From positions 1-60,229 of the forward strand of contig JADJEZ010000015.1 in NCBI GenBank assembly GCA_016708825.1: a DNA stretch of 60,229 nt, in the 5' to 3' direction. Below the pieces are notes generated by a model that saw nothing but the letters and a program-made list of their open reading frames with translations, made no database searches and had not been told where the DNA came from. Both the position numbers and the translations under genes were made by a program. Each line of letters starts with the position of its first letter. Position 1 is the first letter of the stretch. This stretch comes from Betaproteobacteria bacterium (GTDB taxonomy: Bacteria > Pseudomonadota > Gammaproteobacteria > Burkholderiales > Usitatibacteraceae). Positions 26,761 to 35,840 of the stretch are shown here, piece by piece.

Positions 26761-26782
26761 GATTTCCGTCCGCGCGTTTCCC

Positions 26783-27217
26783 TCAGGGGCCGCCCAGCTC
26801 GACTTCGTGCAGGATCAGGCGGCTGTAGGTTTCGCGGGCGCCGGCGTGCTCGCGCAGGCGCTCGACCAGCCGGAAGAGCTCCTCGCGGTCGGCGCAGGCC
26901 ACGCGCAGCGCGTAGTCGAAGGAGCCGGTCATCACCGCCGCGCTCTGCACCTGCGGAATTTCGCGCAGCGCCGCCTCGAACCGTGTCGCCGGCACGCCCG
27001 TCTGCAACGTGACGTCGATCTGCGCCTCGAGCCCATGGCCGAGCGCGGCCGGATCGACGCTGGCGCGGATGTGCCGGATCGTCCCGGCCCGGAGCAGGCG
27101 TTTCACCCGCTCGGCCACGGCATTGGCCGACAGGTTCACCGATTCGGCGAGCTCCGTGTAGGAGCGCCTGCCGTCGACCCGCAGGATTCCGAGAATTTCC
27201 CTGTCTACCTTGTCCAT
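26783..27217 (-). CDS. Lrp/AsnC family transcriptional regulator
   Basis: 144 residues. N-terminal winged helix-turn-helix (DREILGILRVDGRRSYTELA, then SANAVAERVKRL), then an RAM ligand-binding domain (about 65-140) with VQSAAVMTGSFDYALRVAC, the usual dimer-octamer strand. Such proteins sense amino acids; the effector here cannot be named. ATG 27217 follows GGGGGAAAA. It is divergent from the exported hydrolase at 27332 and may autoregulate through the shared 114-base region; this is inference. Confidence 0.9.
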   Translation of the reverse strand: MDKVDREILGILRVDGRRSYTELAESVNLSANAVAERVKRLLRAGTIRHIRASVDPAALGHGLEAQIDVTLQTGVPATRFEAALREIPQVQSAAVMTGSFDYALRVACADREELFRLVERLREHAGARETYSRLILHEVELGGP

Positions 27218-27234
27218 TCCGAGTTTTCCCCCGA

Positions 27235-27292
27235 AATCTATCTATGGAACCTACAAAAAGCGCGAAAAACGAAGCCTTCCCGCGAATATACT
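27235..27292. promoter_or_regulatory. Divergent promoter region of lrp-like gene and hydrolase
   Basis: An A/T-richer patch. TATACT on the plus strand (27287-27292) is 39 bases before the hydrolase ATG; TAGATT on the minus strand (27240-27235) is 17 bases before the regulator ATG. An AAAAAGCGCGAAAAACG stretch between them (27255-27271) is a plausible regulator target. Confidence 0.35.
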
Positions 27293-27331
27293 CTCCGGCA
27301 CTTCCGACCAGGCATTCGCCTTCCTCTGCCC

Positions 27332-28525
27332 ATGAGCTTCGCAACGACCGACTTCCCTTCTCGCTTGCGCCAAGGCCAGGCCAGGCTTCTCGCGGGATTC
27401 TGTGTCGCAATGCTCCTCGCCGCTTGCGGCGGCGGTGGGGGTGGGTCCTCGGCACCGGCCGCGAGCGGGCAACTCACGCTCACGGGCTGCGTGATCGCCG
27501 CAAACGCCACGGCATGCCAGGCCACGATCGGCTGGACGGCGAGCCAGGCCACGTCTCCCCGGGTGGTGCTCGGCCCGACGACGCTCGCGACGTCGGCTTC
27601 GGGAACGCTCCAGGCCGCGGTAGGCGGCGAGCGCATCACCGTGACGCTTTTCGACGGGCCGGTTCGCCTCGATGAACGGACGGTGGTGGGGACGTGCGTT
27701 GCGGCCTCGTGGTGGAACGGCGCCCAGTGCGCGCCCTTCGCCGTGCGCACGACGGAACGCGCCGCGACTGCCTTCGTGGAGGGAGCGAGCCCGGTGACGC
27801 TCGAGGTCGTCGTCTACCGCCCCTTCGCGCCCGGCCCCCATCCCGTCGTCCTGTTCCACCACGGCTCGACCGGGAACGGCGACGATCCCTCCCTCTTTCG
27901 CATCACCTTCGAGAGCCGGGCCGTGGCCCGCCATTTCACCGCGCGCGGCTGGATGGTCGTCTTTCCCCAGCGAAGGGGGCGCGGCGCATCCGACGGCACC
28001 TACGACGAAGGATTCGAGCCCGACCGTTCCCGGTACTCGTGCCTGCAGGGGCCGGCGCTCGCCGGCGTCGCGCGGGCGCTCGAGGATGCCGACGCGGCGC
28101 TCGCGCACGTGTCGGGCATGGCCGGCGTGGATGCGACGCGCATCCTCTCCGGCGGGCAGTCGCGCGGCGGCATCCTCGCGATCGCGCACGCCGGCCTGCG
28201 CAGGCAATCCTTCGTCGGCGCGATCAACTTCGTGGGCGGCTGGATCGGCGAAGGCTGCGCGGACGCGGTCCCCGTGAACCGCTCGACCTTCGTGCGGGGC
28301 GCGCCGTTTCCGGCCGAGACGCTGTGGCAGTACGGCCTGAACGATCCCTTCTATTCGGTCGCCCACAGCCGCGCGAACTTCGACGCCTTCGCCGCTGCGG
28401 GCGGCAAAGGCCGCTTCGCGGTCCACGACCGGGGCGGCACGCTGAACGGGCACTTCCTCCTCGACGACCCGGCCCTGTGGGAAAGCGAGATGGACGCGTA
28501 TCTCGCTCGCCTCGCGAACCCCTAG
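27332..28525 (+). CDS. Exported alpha/beta hydrolase lipoprotein (dienelactone hydrolase-like)
   Basis: 397 residues. The lipobox LLAAC (Cys31) is followed by a glycine run, then a beta-rich N-terminal domain (about 45-140) with two Cys pairs, and an alpha/beta-hydrolase domain (about 150-395) with VVLFHHGSTGNGDD (oxyanion loop), nucleophile elbow SGGQSRGGILA (Ser), and a C-terminal His in GGTLNGHFLLDD. It should hydrolyse an ester or peptide bond at the cell surface; substrate unknown. Divergent from the Lrp-type regulator, which may control it. Confidence 0.85.
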   Translation: MSFATTDFPSRLRQGQARLLAGFCVAMLLAACGGGGGGSSAPAASGQLTLTGCVIAANATACQATIGWTASQATSPRVVLGPTTLATSASGTLQAAVGGERITVTLFDGPVRLDERTVVGTCVAASWWNGAQCAPFAVRTTERAATAFVEGASPVTLEVVVYRPFAPGPHPVVLFHHGSTGNGDDPSLFRITFESRAVARHFTARGWMVVFPQRRGRGASDGTYDEGFEPDRSRYSCLQGPALAGVARALEDADAALAHVSGMAGVDATRILSGGQSRGGILAIAHAGLRRQSFVGAINFVGGWIGEGCADAVPVNRSTFVRGAPFPAETLWQYGLNDPFYSVAHSRANFDAFAAAGGKGRFAVHDRGGTLNGHFLLDDPALWESEMDAYLARLANP

Positions 28526-28534
28526 CCCGCGGCA

Positions 28535-30114
28535 CTACTCCACGACGGTCTGCGACTGCTCGCGCAGGTATTGCGTGACGTAGTAGAAGGACCCGATCGC
28601 CTTGCCCGTCGAGCCCGAGCACTTCCATCCGCCGAAGGGCTGGTAGCCGGGCCACGCGCCGGTGGTGGCCCCCTGCGGGCGGTTCACGTACACGACGCCG
28701 GCCTCGATCCGCTCGAGGAACACGGGGACCTCCTCGGGGGCGCCGTAGAAGCCGGCGGTAAGCCCGTACACGGTGTCGTTCGCGCGCTCGAGCGCTTCGT
28801 CGAGGGATTCGACCGCGCCCACGAGCACGAAGGGCACGAAATGCTCGTCGCGCCACAGGCGCGAGGCATAGGGCGCCGTCGCCACGGTCGGCGCGACGAA
28901 GTAGCCGCGCGCGAGGTCTCCCTCGGCGAGATCGCGCCCGCCGGCGAACACCTTGCCGTCTCCCGCGGCCTCGGCGACCGCCTTGCGATAGCGTTCCCGC
29001 GCCGCCGCGTTGATCACGGGCCCCATCCAGTTCTCCCGCCGCGTGGGGTCGCCCACCGCCGCCTCGCCGGCAAGCTTCGCAAGCCGCGCGACGAGCGCTT
29101 CCATCACCGGCCGCTCCGCGAGCACGCGCGACGCCGCGGAGCACTTCTGCCCCTGCAGACCGAAGGCGGAGCGGAAGATGCCCATGGCGGCGCGCTCGAG
29201 GTCCGCGTGCCGCGTGACGATCACGGGGTTCTTGCCACCCATCTCGGCGATGCACGGCCGCGGCCAGCGCCCTTCGCCGAAGCGCCGCACGATGCCCATG
29301 CCCACCTCGCCGGAGCCGGTGAAGGTGATGCCGGCGACGTCGGGATGGCGAACCAGCGCCTCGCCCACTTCCGCGCCGCCGCCCGTCACGCAGTTCACCA
29401 CGCCGTCGGGCAGCCCCGCCTCGCGAAACACCTCCATGAGCAGCGCACCGCTCCACGCGGTATCGCTCGCCACCTTGAACACCACCGTGTTGCCGGCCAC
29501 GAGAGCCGCGCCGATGGGGCCGCCCGCGAGCGCCATCGGGAAATTGAACGGCGCGATGACCACCCACACGCCGTGGGGCTTGAGCACGGTCCGGTTGTGG
29601 CTCGCGTAGCCCTGGATCGGATCGTCGGGGAGGAAGCGCACGAAGCCGCCGTTCTCCTCCATCTCCGCGCAGTACCAGTCGATGAGGTCCGCGGTCTCCT
29701 GCACCTCGCCGATGGATTCGAGCCGGTTCTTGCCCACCTCGAGCGCCATGGCCGCGCCGAGTTCGTAGACCCGCCGCTCGATGATCCGCGCCGCCTTGCG
29801 CAGCAACGCCACACGCTCCATCCAGGGCGTTGCGGCCCAGGGCCGGAACGCGGCGCGGGCGCGGCCACGGCATCCGAGGCATCCTGGGCCGTGCCGCGCG
29901 GAAAACGCGCCAGCAGCCAGTCCCGGTCGATGGGAGAGCGGGATTCGAACTCGCCGCGCGCGAGCCGCGCCTCGCCACCGATGCGCATCGGGTACAGGGT
30001 TCCGAGGCCCGCCTTCACCTTTTCGAGCGCCGCCTCGAACTGCCGGTGCAGTTCCTCGGGCGGGTCGAACATCGTGGAATAGGTGAGCTTGAAAGCCTGT
30101 CGGTTCTCGTCCAC
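28535..30114 (-). CDS. Aldehyde dehydrogenase of the P5C dehydrogenase type; frame break near 29858
   Basis: NAD(P)-dependent oxidation of an aldehyde, closest in feel to 1-pyrroline-5-carboxylate (glutamate semialdehyde) dehydrogenases. About 526 residues. It starts at the GTG at 30114 (GGAG nine bases before). The N-terminal arm (AFKLTYSTMFDPPEELHRQF) runs to DAVAA, where one G is missing; the frame repaired as ARAAFRPWAATPWMERV then runs on to 28535. Catalytic Glu lies in IAEMGGKN and catalytic Cys in GLQGQKCSAA; PFNFPMALAGGPIGAALVAG is the cofactor loop. Substrate specificity is inference. It may be transcribed with the Bug remnant and YkgJ gene upstream. Confidence 0.88.
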
Positions 30115-30155
30115 GGCAACTCCTCGTTCGCTATCCCGCCCGCCGTCCGATCGCC

Positions 30156-30886
30156 TTACGGTTTCCTGGCCACCGGGGCGAAAAACGTCGACCACTCTCC
30201 CCGGTCCACGCGGATCTGGTCGAAGAGCCGCCCGGAAGATCCGCCGCCGGGCTCCAGGCCCAGGGCGAGAATCGCATCGCGCACCGCGGGCAGCGCGAGC
30301 ACCTTGTTCGCATCCGCGTTGTGGATGGCCACCAGGGGCTTGGGTGTGGCGATCGGCAGCAGGAGTCCCTGCCAGGCGACCGCCTCGAAACCGGCGTAAC
30401 CCGACTCGGCCACGGTGGGCACCTTCGGCAGCGCGCGCGCGCGCGCGGCACTCGTCACGGCGAGCGCCCTGGCCTTGCCCGCCTGCACGGGCGCGAGCGC
30501 GGCGCCCAGCGGCACGAACGCCACGTCGATCCTGCGGGCCGCGAGGGCCGCGAGCGCCTCTTCCGCCGTCCCGAACGGGACGCGCCGCAGGTTTCGACCA
30601 TGGCGGTGGTGGCGAGCAGCAGCGTGTACGCGTCCCACGTCGAGCGCGACACCCGCCAGGCCGCGGACATGCCGGCTCGCGCCGGGTCGTTCTCCACTTC
30701 CACGGGCTGGCCCCAGACGCGGGACAGCTCGGGCGCGAGAATGCGGGCGAGCTTGTCCGACTCCCCGCCGGGTGCTTCCGGGACCACGATCGTTATCGGC
30801 CGCGCCGGAAAGGGCTGCGCCGCGGCCGCGGCCGCCACGCAGGCGGCCGCCAGGAACAGGAAAGCGCGAAGGGCGGTGGGTTTCAT
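30156..30886 (-). pseudogene. Bug/TctC-type periplasmic binding protein, frameshifted and about 80 residues short
   Basis: The N terminus is typical: a signal peptide, then FPARPITIVVPEAPGGESDKLAR, VENDPARAG and YTLLLATTA. It then breaks frame near 30597 (one base short) and resumes as NLRRVPFGTAEEALAALAAR, with the family end KVPTVAESGYAGFEAVAW. Family members run to about 320 residues with a whole middle lobe between YTLLL and the VPYKG-like strand; here that stretch of some 80 residues is gone and only about 240 remain. Both an indel and a large deletion argue for a decayed gene, unlike the single-indel cases elsewhere. No tctA/tctB genes are nearby, as is common for Bug proteins. Confidence 0.75.
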
Positions 30887-30899
30887 GGTGCGCGGCGCT

Positions 30900-31292
30900 C
30901 TAGGTGAGGGCGATGAACTCGGGATTGTCCTGGTGGTGGCGCTCGAACTTGAGGAAGTCGTAGTAGCCGCAGCGCGACCCGCCCGGAAAATCGCCGCAGA
31001 TGGCCGGACGCGCCTCGTAGACGGTGCAGCGGCGCGCCTCCTGGTCCAGGAAGGTGCAGGCAGACTTGAAGACGCTGTCCTTGCGATGGCGCAGCACCCG
31101 CGCGGCTCCGTTCTCGTCGAGCCTGGTGAACCGCGCCTCGGCCTGCTCCGGCGTGATGCCGAAATGGCGGGCGAGCCGCGCGATGTCGCGCGCCTTCACC
31201 GGGATTTCCTCATAGGTGCAGCAGTAGGCGGGGCACTTGCTGCAGGAGTAGTTCACGCGGACGGAAACGGGGAACGGCTTGCTGTTCTTCAT
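30900..31292 (-). CDS. YkgJ-family cysteine cluster protein
   Basis: 130 residues with eight cysteines: SCSKCPAYCC at the N terminus, then SACTFLD, RRCTVYEARPAICGDFPG and SRCGYYD. This pattern defines the YkgJ/UPF0153 zinc- or iron-binding domain, whose role is not settled. The ATG at 31292 is preceded by a TACAAT at 31328-31323 with a 30-base leader. It lies upstream of the Bug remnant and aldehyde dehydrogenase on the same strand. Confidence 0.88.
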   Translation of the reverse strand: MKNSKPFPVSVRVNYSCSKCPAYCCTYEEIPVKARDIARLARHFGITPEQAEARFTRLDENGAARVLRHRKDSVFKSACTFLDQEARRCTVYEARPAICGDFPGGSRCGYYDFLKFERHHQDNPEFIALT

Positions 31293-31322
31293 CGGTTGCG
31301 GAGGTCGACGGCAAAGCGCCGC

Positions 31323-31328
31323 ATTGTA
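31323..31328 (-). promoter_or_regulatory. -10-like TACAAT for the YkgJ-family gene
   Basis: Minus-strand CGTACAATGCGG, 30 bases before the start codon at 31292 and directly after the stop of the caspase gene at 31336. No -35 visible. Confidence 0.4.
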
Positions 31329-31335
31329 CGCGAGC

Positions 31336-32927
31336 TCAGCCGTGCCGGAACGACAGGAGTTCGATGCGATTGGAAAACAGGTTCTTCACATGCCCTGCCA
31401 CGACCGTGCGCCGGATCTCCTCGCGCGCGATGACCCACCGTACCCGATCCGGCGCGTGCCATCTCGTCGTGTAGTTGTCGACATCCGCACGCCCCGGAAA
31501 CCGGCTGATTCCCCGGACCTCGATCCGGAAACAGTCGAAGGTCCCGGCCGGCACGGTGATCGTCTCGCGCCCTGCTATATGGAAATCCAACTTGATATGA
31601 CTCGTCCGCTTGCCCTCTTTGCGCGAATCGTACGTCGTGGACCATCTCTTGCCGACCGAGTACTCCAGGGGCTGGTCCTGCCTCGGCGTGTTGTCGCGCC
31701 CGTCCCTTGAGCGGATCTGGTTCCCAGCAGATCCCGCACGGCCTGGCCGTCATTGAAAATCACGCGGGCATCGTCGATGGCCGTCACGGTCAACGTGAAC
31801 TGCGTGGGCTTCCCTCCCCAGGCGAGCCTGTCGACTTCGTTGTAGGTGAAACTGTCGCCCACCTTGAACTTCGTGTCCGCCCGGACCGTGCCGGCCGTGA
31901 ACGGATTGCCCGCGGAAGGGGCGATATCGACCCGTTTCTCGCCCTTGGCGAGCAGCACCTGGTCGAGCCGATGCTGCGCCAGCTCCGCGAAGCGCCCGCT
32001 CGGGTACTTGCGCAGGTAGCCCACCAGGGGCGCCGGTTCGCTCGCCTGCCTCGCCTTCTCGAACAAGGCAAGCTCCTCCCGGAACTCGCGCTCCTCTTCT
32101 TCCCGCGAAAGCTTGCGCAACTGTTCCGGCGGCAGGAAATAGAAATCCTCCTCGAGCGACGTGCTTTCCCAGGGAATCTGGCGCCCGCCCGAGGCGCGGC
32201 GCACGCCGAGACGCACGCGCTTGAACACGTCCTCGATCTTCGCCTCCCGGACCTTCATTTCCTTGAGCAGGCTCTCGGTGTACAGGCCATTGGCGCCCGT
32301 TCCGTCGTCCGCGCCGTTTCCCGGCGACGTCGCGTAGGCGAGCAGCGTTCGCGTGGGCGCATCCATCTGCGAAAGTCCCTTCTGCGCCGCGCGGACCTGC
32401 CCCTCGAAGGGGTTGTCGCGGCAGGCGTCCAGGACGATCACGTTCATGGGATTGGCCGCCTGCCGGATGCCGTCCAGCAGGGTCGCGACGTCGACGCATT
32501 GCGCGGAAACGTCCTGCACGCTTTCGACCTTCGCGTCCACCGGCACCAGGTAATTCCGCCAGTCGAGCTGGAAGCCGTGCCCGGCAAAATAGAAGAGCCC
32601 CACGGACTTCTTCGCCTCGAGCGCCTTCGCATATGCCTCCATCGCGGCGCGCATCCGCGCATGGTCCGCATCCTGCACGAGCGTGACCTCGAATCCCGTG
32701 GCGCGCAGCACTTCGGCCATCGCGGCCGAATCGTTGCCCGGGTTTCGCAGGACGGCCACGCTGCGGTAGGCGCTGTTGCCGATGACGAGCGCTTGCTTCG
32801 GCGCCCGCAGGAGCTTCATCGCGCCTTCCGACTGCGCCCAGACCCAGGCCCACGGCACCGGGAGGAACAGCGATCCGGCCAGCCCGCCCTGCAACAGGCG
32901 GCGCCTCGTGAAGGACTCGGGATTCAT
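31336..32927 (-). CDS. Tat-exported caspase-family (p20) protein; frame break near 31723
   Basis: About 530 residues. Tat-like signal (SFTRRRLLQGGLAGSLFLPV), p20 caspase domain (about 42-265) with LVIGNSAYRSVAVLRNPGND, catalytic His117 (FYFAGHGFQ) and Cys169 (IVLDACRDNPF), the WESTSLEEDFYFLP end, a helical spacer with a short repeat (about 275-345), and a C-terminal beta domain (about 370-530, KFKVGDSFTYNEVDRLA and later VPAGTFDCFRIEV). After DGQAVRDLLG the frame breaks; adding one base gives NQIRSRDGRDNTPRQ and the rest to the stop at 31336. I start at the ATG at 32927, since only there does the Tat signal begin. A paralogue of the caspase at 25189 in its core but with a different C-terminal domain. 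Confidence 0.85.
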
Positions 32928-33087
32928 GGGAACTCTCCCCAGGTGTCGGACAGGTGCGCCGGTTCTCCGGCCGCCGCGGCAGGGCAGTCCTGCGGCTCGA
33001 GGCCTGATGCGCTCCCTTGATGCCGCCGGACGATAAGGTACCATTCAATCTGGTTCCGGATCGCTCGGGACACCCACGGGAATCTCG

Positions 33088-33699
33088 ATGGCACGCCGCA
33101 ATTGCGCTAGGTCGAAGCGGACGGTTCTCCGCCCGCTCATGGGCCTCTTCTTCGCGCTTGGCGCCCTGTCGCTTTCCGGATGCGCCGATCTCCTGCCGAA
33201 GTCCCATTCCGAGGTGCGAAGCAACTGGGCGAGCTTCGAGGCGGCACGCGCCACCATCGAGAGGATCGTCCCCTACCGCACCACGTCCGCCGACCTGAAG
33301 GCCCTGGGCATCGACCCGAAAGTCACGGCCAACGTGGTGCTGCTCACCTACTCGGACATCCTCCTGCGCTTCCCGCTGGGCGGCGCGATGCCCCCGGAGC
33401 GGCTCGACCGCGGCCTGCGCGAATGCCTGGAGGCCGGCAAGGCCTGCGAGGGCCTGTCCATCGCCGTTCGCGACATCCGCCGCGACCGCACCGGGGATTT
33501 CTGGCTCGACGCGCTCAAGTTCAAGCGTGTCGTGGACGTGTCGGGCTGGACCTTCAATGCCCTCGTGCTGGTGGTCGAGGGCCGCGTGGTGTACGTGATC
33601 CACGGCGGCCAGCCCGTCGTGCAGGAGCAGGAGACGAGCACGCAGCCCCTGGGCCCCTTGCAGGGCTGGGGCGACCTGCTGCCCGGAGCGATCCGCTAG
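33088..33699 (+). CDS. Lipoprotein of unknown function
   Basis: 203 residues with lipobox SLSGC (Cys32) after a long basic N-region; a start at Met18 would give a more standard signal peptide but has no better ribosome-binding site. The mature part is mixed alpha/beta with YRTTSADLKALGIDP and a hydrophobic strand FNALVLVVEGRVVYVIHGG near the end. The VPYRTT...DLxxLG pattern resembles small envelope lipoproteins of the SmpA/OmlA-like fold, but the similarity is too weak to name it. Divergent from the caspase gene, with a 160-base gap in which I see no clear promoter. Confidence 0.75.
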   Translation: MARRNCARSKRTVLRPLMGLFFALGALSLSGCADLLPKSHSEVRSNWASFEAARATIERIVPYRTTSADLKALGIDPKVTANVVLLTYSDILLRFPLGGAMPPERLDRGLRECLEAGKACEGLSIAVRDIRRDRTGDFWLDALKFKRVVDVSGWTFNALVLVVEGRVVYVIHGGQPVVQEQETSTQPLGPLQGWGDLLPGAIR

Positions 33700-33762
33700 G
33701 CCGCGCGTCGCTCGGAACTCCAGCCGGTCCCCGGACTGGATCGCGTGCGCGCAAACAGGGTC

Positions 33763-33768
33763 TAGAAT
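33763..33768 (+). promoter_or_regulatory. -10-like TAGAAT before the aldo/keto reductase gene
   Basis: GTCTAGAATCGCGGG lies 44 bases before the ATG at 33813. No -35 stands out. Confidence 0.35.
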
Positions 33769-33812
33769 CGCGGGAGGTCCTCCTTCCTCTTCCCTTCCCG
33801 CGCCACGCCTCC

Positions 33813-34760
33813 ATGGAAATGCGCCCTCTCGGCCGCTCCGGCATCCGCGTCGCCCCGATCGCCTTCGGCGGCAACGTCTTCGGCTGGACCGCCGACGAGG
33901 CGACTTCGTTTCGCCTCCTCGACGCGTTCGTCGACGCGGGCTTCAACCTCATCGACACGGCCGACGTGTATTCCCTGTGGGTGGACGGCAACCGCGGCGG
34001 CGAATCGGAGACCATCATCGGCAAATGGCTCGCGAAGACCGGCAAGCGCGATCGCGTGGTGATCGCCACCAAGGTGGGCTTCGACCGCAAGGAAGCCGGC
34101 AAGGGGCTCTCGCGCGCCTACATCCTGCAGAGCGTCGAGGAGTCGCTCGCGCGGCTGCGGACGGACCACATCGACCTCTACCAGTCGCACGTAGAGGACC
34201 CGGGCACTACCCACGAGGAGACGCTTTCGACCTACGCCGAACTCATCGCAGCGGGCAAGGTGCGCGCCATTGGCGCCTCGAACTTCAAGCCGCAGGCCCT
34301 TCGCGACGCGCTCGACACCTCGGCTCGCCTCGGCCTGCCGCGCTACGAAACGCTGCAGCCGCTCTACAACCTCTGCGACCGCGCCGGCTTCGAGGCGGAA
34401 CTGGGGCCGCTGTGCCGGGAGGAAGGCATCGGCGTGATTCCCTTCTACGCGCTCGCGTCCGGCTTCCTCACGGGCAAGTACCGCAGCGAGGCGGATTTCG
34501 CGTTGAGCCAGCGTGGCAAGCGCGCGAAGACCTATTTCGACGAGCGCGGGCTGCGCATCGTCTCCGCGCTTGACGCCGTCGCGAAGGACCTGGGCGCCAC
34601 GCCCGGCCAGGTCGCGATCGCCTGGCTGATGGCGCAGCCGGGCATCGCCGCGCCGATCGCCAGTGGGCGCACCGTGGAGCAGGTGCGGGAACTCGTCGAC
34701 GCGGCGCGGCTCGAGCTCGATGCCTCCGCGATCGCCGCGCTCGACGCCGCGAGCGCGTGA
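33813..34760 (+). CDS. Aldo/keto reductase
   Basis: NADPH-dependent carbonyl reductase or related enzyme, 315 residues, (alpha/beta)8 barrel. The catalytic tetrad is complete: Asp and Tyr in IDTADVYS, Lys in VIATKVGF, and His in LYQSHVEDP. The insert SLWVDGNRGGESETIIGKWL is that of the AKR11/12 (YajO/PhnM-neighbour-type) group rather than AKR5. Its stop overlaps the GTG of the next small gene (GTGA). Substrate unknown. Confidence 0.9.
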   Translation: MEMRPLGRSGIRVAPIAFGGNVFGWTADEATSFRLLDAFVDAGFNLIDTADVYSLWVDGNRGGESETIIGKWLAKTGKRDRVVIATKVGFDRKEAGKGLSRAYILQSVEESLARLRTDHIDLYQSHVEDPGTTHEETLSTYAELIAAGKVRAIGASNFKPQALRDALDTSARLGLPRYETLQPLYNLCDRAGFEAELGPLCREEGIGVIPFYALASGFLTGKYRSEADFALSQRGKRAKTYFDERGLRIVSALDAVAKDLGATPGQVAIAWLMAQPGIAAPIASGRTVEQVRELVDAARLELDASAIAALDAASA

Positions 34761-35014
34761 GCGCCATGCCCTACCGGAAACCACCGCCGCCCCGCTACAA
34801 GCTGCAGGTCCAGGAGGACGAGACCGACCATCGCGTGTGGCACGATGTCCACGCCCCCGACGGGAAGCTCCGCGTCTTCGACGACGAGGCCAGCGCCCGG
34901 GCGAAGCTCGAGGAACTCTTTCCGGTTCTCTTCGGGTTGGAGAAATTCGCGGCGGGGCCGAAGCGCACGCGCGTCATCGTGATCGCGCGCGACGACGAGG
35001 AAGAACAGGAATGA
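34757..35014 (+). CDS. 85-residue hypothetical protein
   Basis: Not recognised. A small soluble protein with a Pro-rich start (PPPPRYKLQVQEDE), an alpha/beta core (VHAPDGKLRVFDDEASARAK) and an acidic end. The GTG at 34757 overlaps the reductase stop; an ATG at 34766 is an equally good start and removes three residues. It lies between the reductase and the SDR gene (23 bases on), so the three form an operon. Confidence 0.6.
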   Translation: MSAMPYRKPPPPRYKLQVQEDETDHRVWHDVHAPDGKLRVFDDEASARAKLEELFPVLFGLEKFAAGPKRTRVIVIARDDEEEQE

Positions 35015-35036
35015 ACCACACCCCGGGAGAGATGCC

Positions 35037-35786
35037 ATGAACGCAGTCGTCAAAGTAGCCGTCGTCACCGGTGCCGGCACCGGCATCGGCAAGGCCTCGG
35101 CCCTCGCGCTCGCGAAGGCGGGCTACCAGGTCGCCTTCGCCGGCCGCCGCCAGGAGATCCTCGACAAGGCCCTCGCGGATGCCGGCGGCGCGGGAGTCGC
35201 GCTCGCCACTGACGTGACGGACCCGGCGTCCGTGAAGGCTCTCTTCGCCGCGGTGAAGGCAAAGTGGGGCCGCGTGGACGTGCTCTTCAACAACGCGGGC
35301 ACGGGCGCGCCGGCCGTGCCGCTGGACGAGCTGCCGTGGGAGAAGTGGAAGGCGGTGGTGGACGCGAACCTGAACGGCTCGTTCCTGTGCGCGCAGGCGG
35401 CCATGGCGATGATGAAGGCGCAGTCCCCCAAGGGCGGGCGCATCATCAACAACGGCTCCATCTCCGCGCACGCGCCGCGGCCGAACACCGCCGCCTACAC
35501 CGCCACCAAGCACGCGATCACCGGCCTCACGAAGTCGATCTCGCTCGACGGCCGGCCCTTCGACATCGCGTGCGGGCAGATCGACATCGGCAATGCCGCG
35601 ACGGAGATGACCGAGCGCATGACCAAGGGCATCGTCCAGGCGAGCGGCCAGATGCTGGTGGAGCCGCGCATGGACGTCGAGGACGTCGCGAAGGCGATCG
35701 TCTTCATGGCCGGGCTCACGCTCGACTCGAACGTGCAGTTCATGACGATCATGGCGACGAAGATGCCCTTCGTCGGGCGCGGCTAG
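35037..35786 (+). CDS. Short-chain dehydrogenase/reductase
   Basis: 249 residues, classical SDR. Cofactor loop TGAGTGIGKA, NNAG strand motif, catalytic Ser in NNGSISAHAP and the YxxxK pair in YTATKHAI. The Arg pair after the second strand (FAGRRQEI) favours NADP(H). Shine-Dalgarno GGGAGAG before the ATG. The last gene of the reductase operon; substrate unknown. Confidence 0.92.
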   Translation: MNAVVKVAVVTGAGTGIGKASALALAKAGYQVAFAGRRQEILDKALADAGGAGVALATDVTDPASVKALFAAVKAKWGRVDVLFNNAGTGAPAVPLDELPWEKWKAVVDANLNGSFLCAQAAMAMMKAQSPKGGRIINNGSISAHAPRPNTAAYTATKHAITGLTKSISLDGRPFDIACGQIDIGNAATEMTERMTKGIVQASGQMLVEPRMDVEDVAKAIVFMAGLTLDSNVQFMTIMATKMPFVGRG

Positions 35787-35840
35787 CCGGGGCCGGAAAC
35801 GAACGCGGCGCGGCTGCGCGCCGTTCGCGCAACGAGCGCG

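Noticed and set aside
29930..29950. GGGATTCGAACTC, which resembles the reverse complement of a tRNA T-arm
   Set aside because: It is inside the aldehyde dehydrogenase reading frame (GEFESRSP), and no acceptor, D or anticodon arms can be folded around it.
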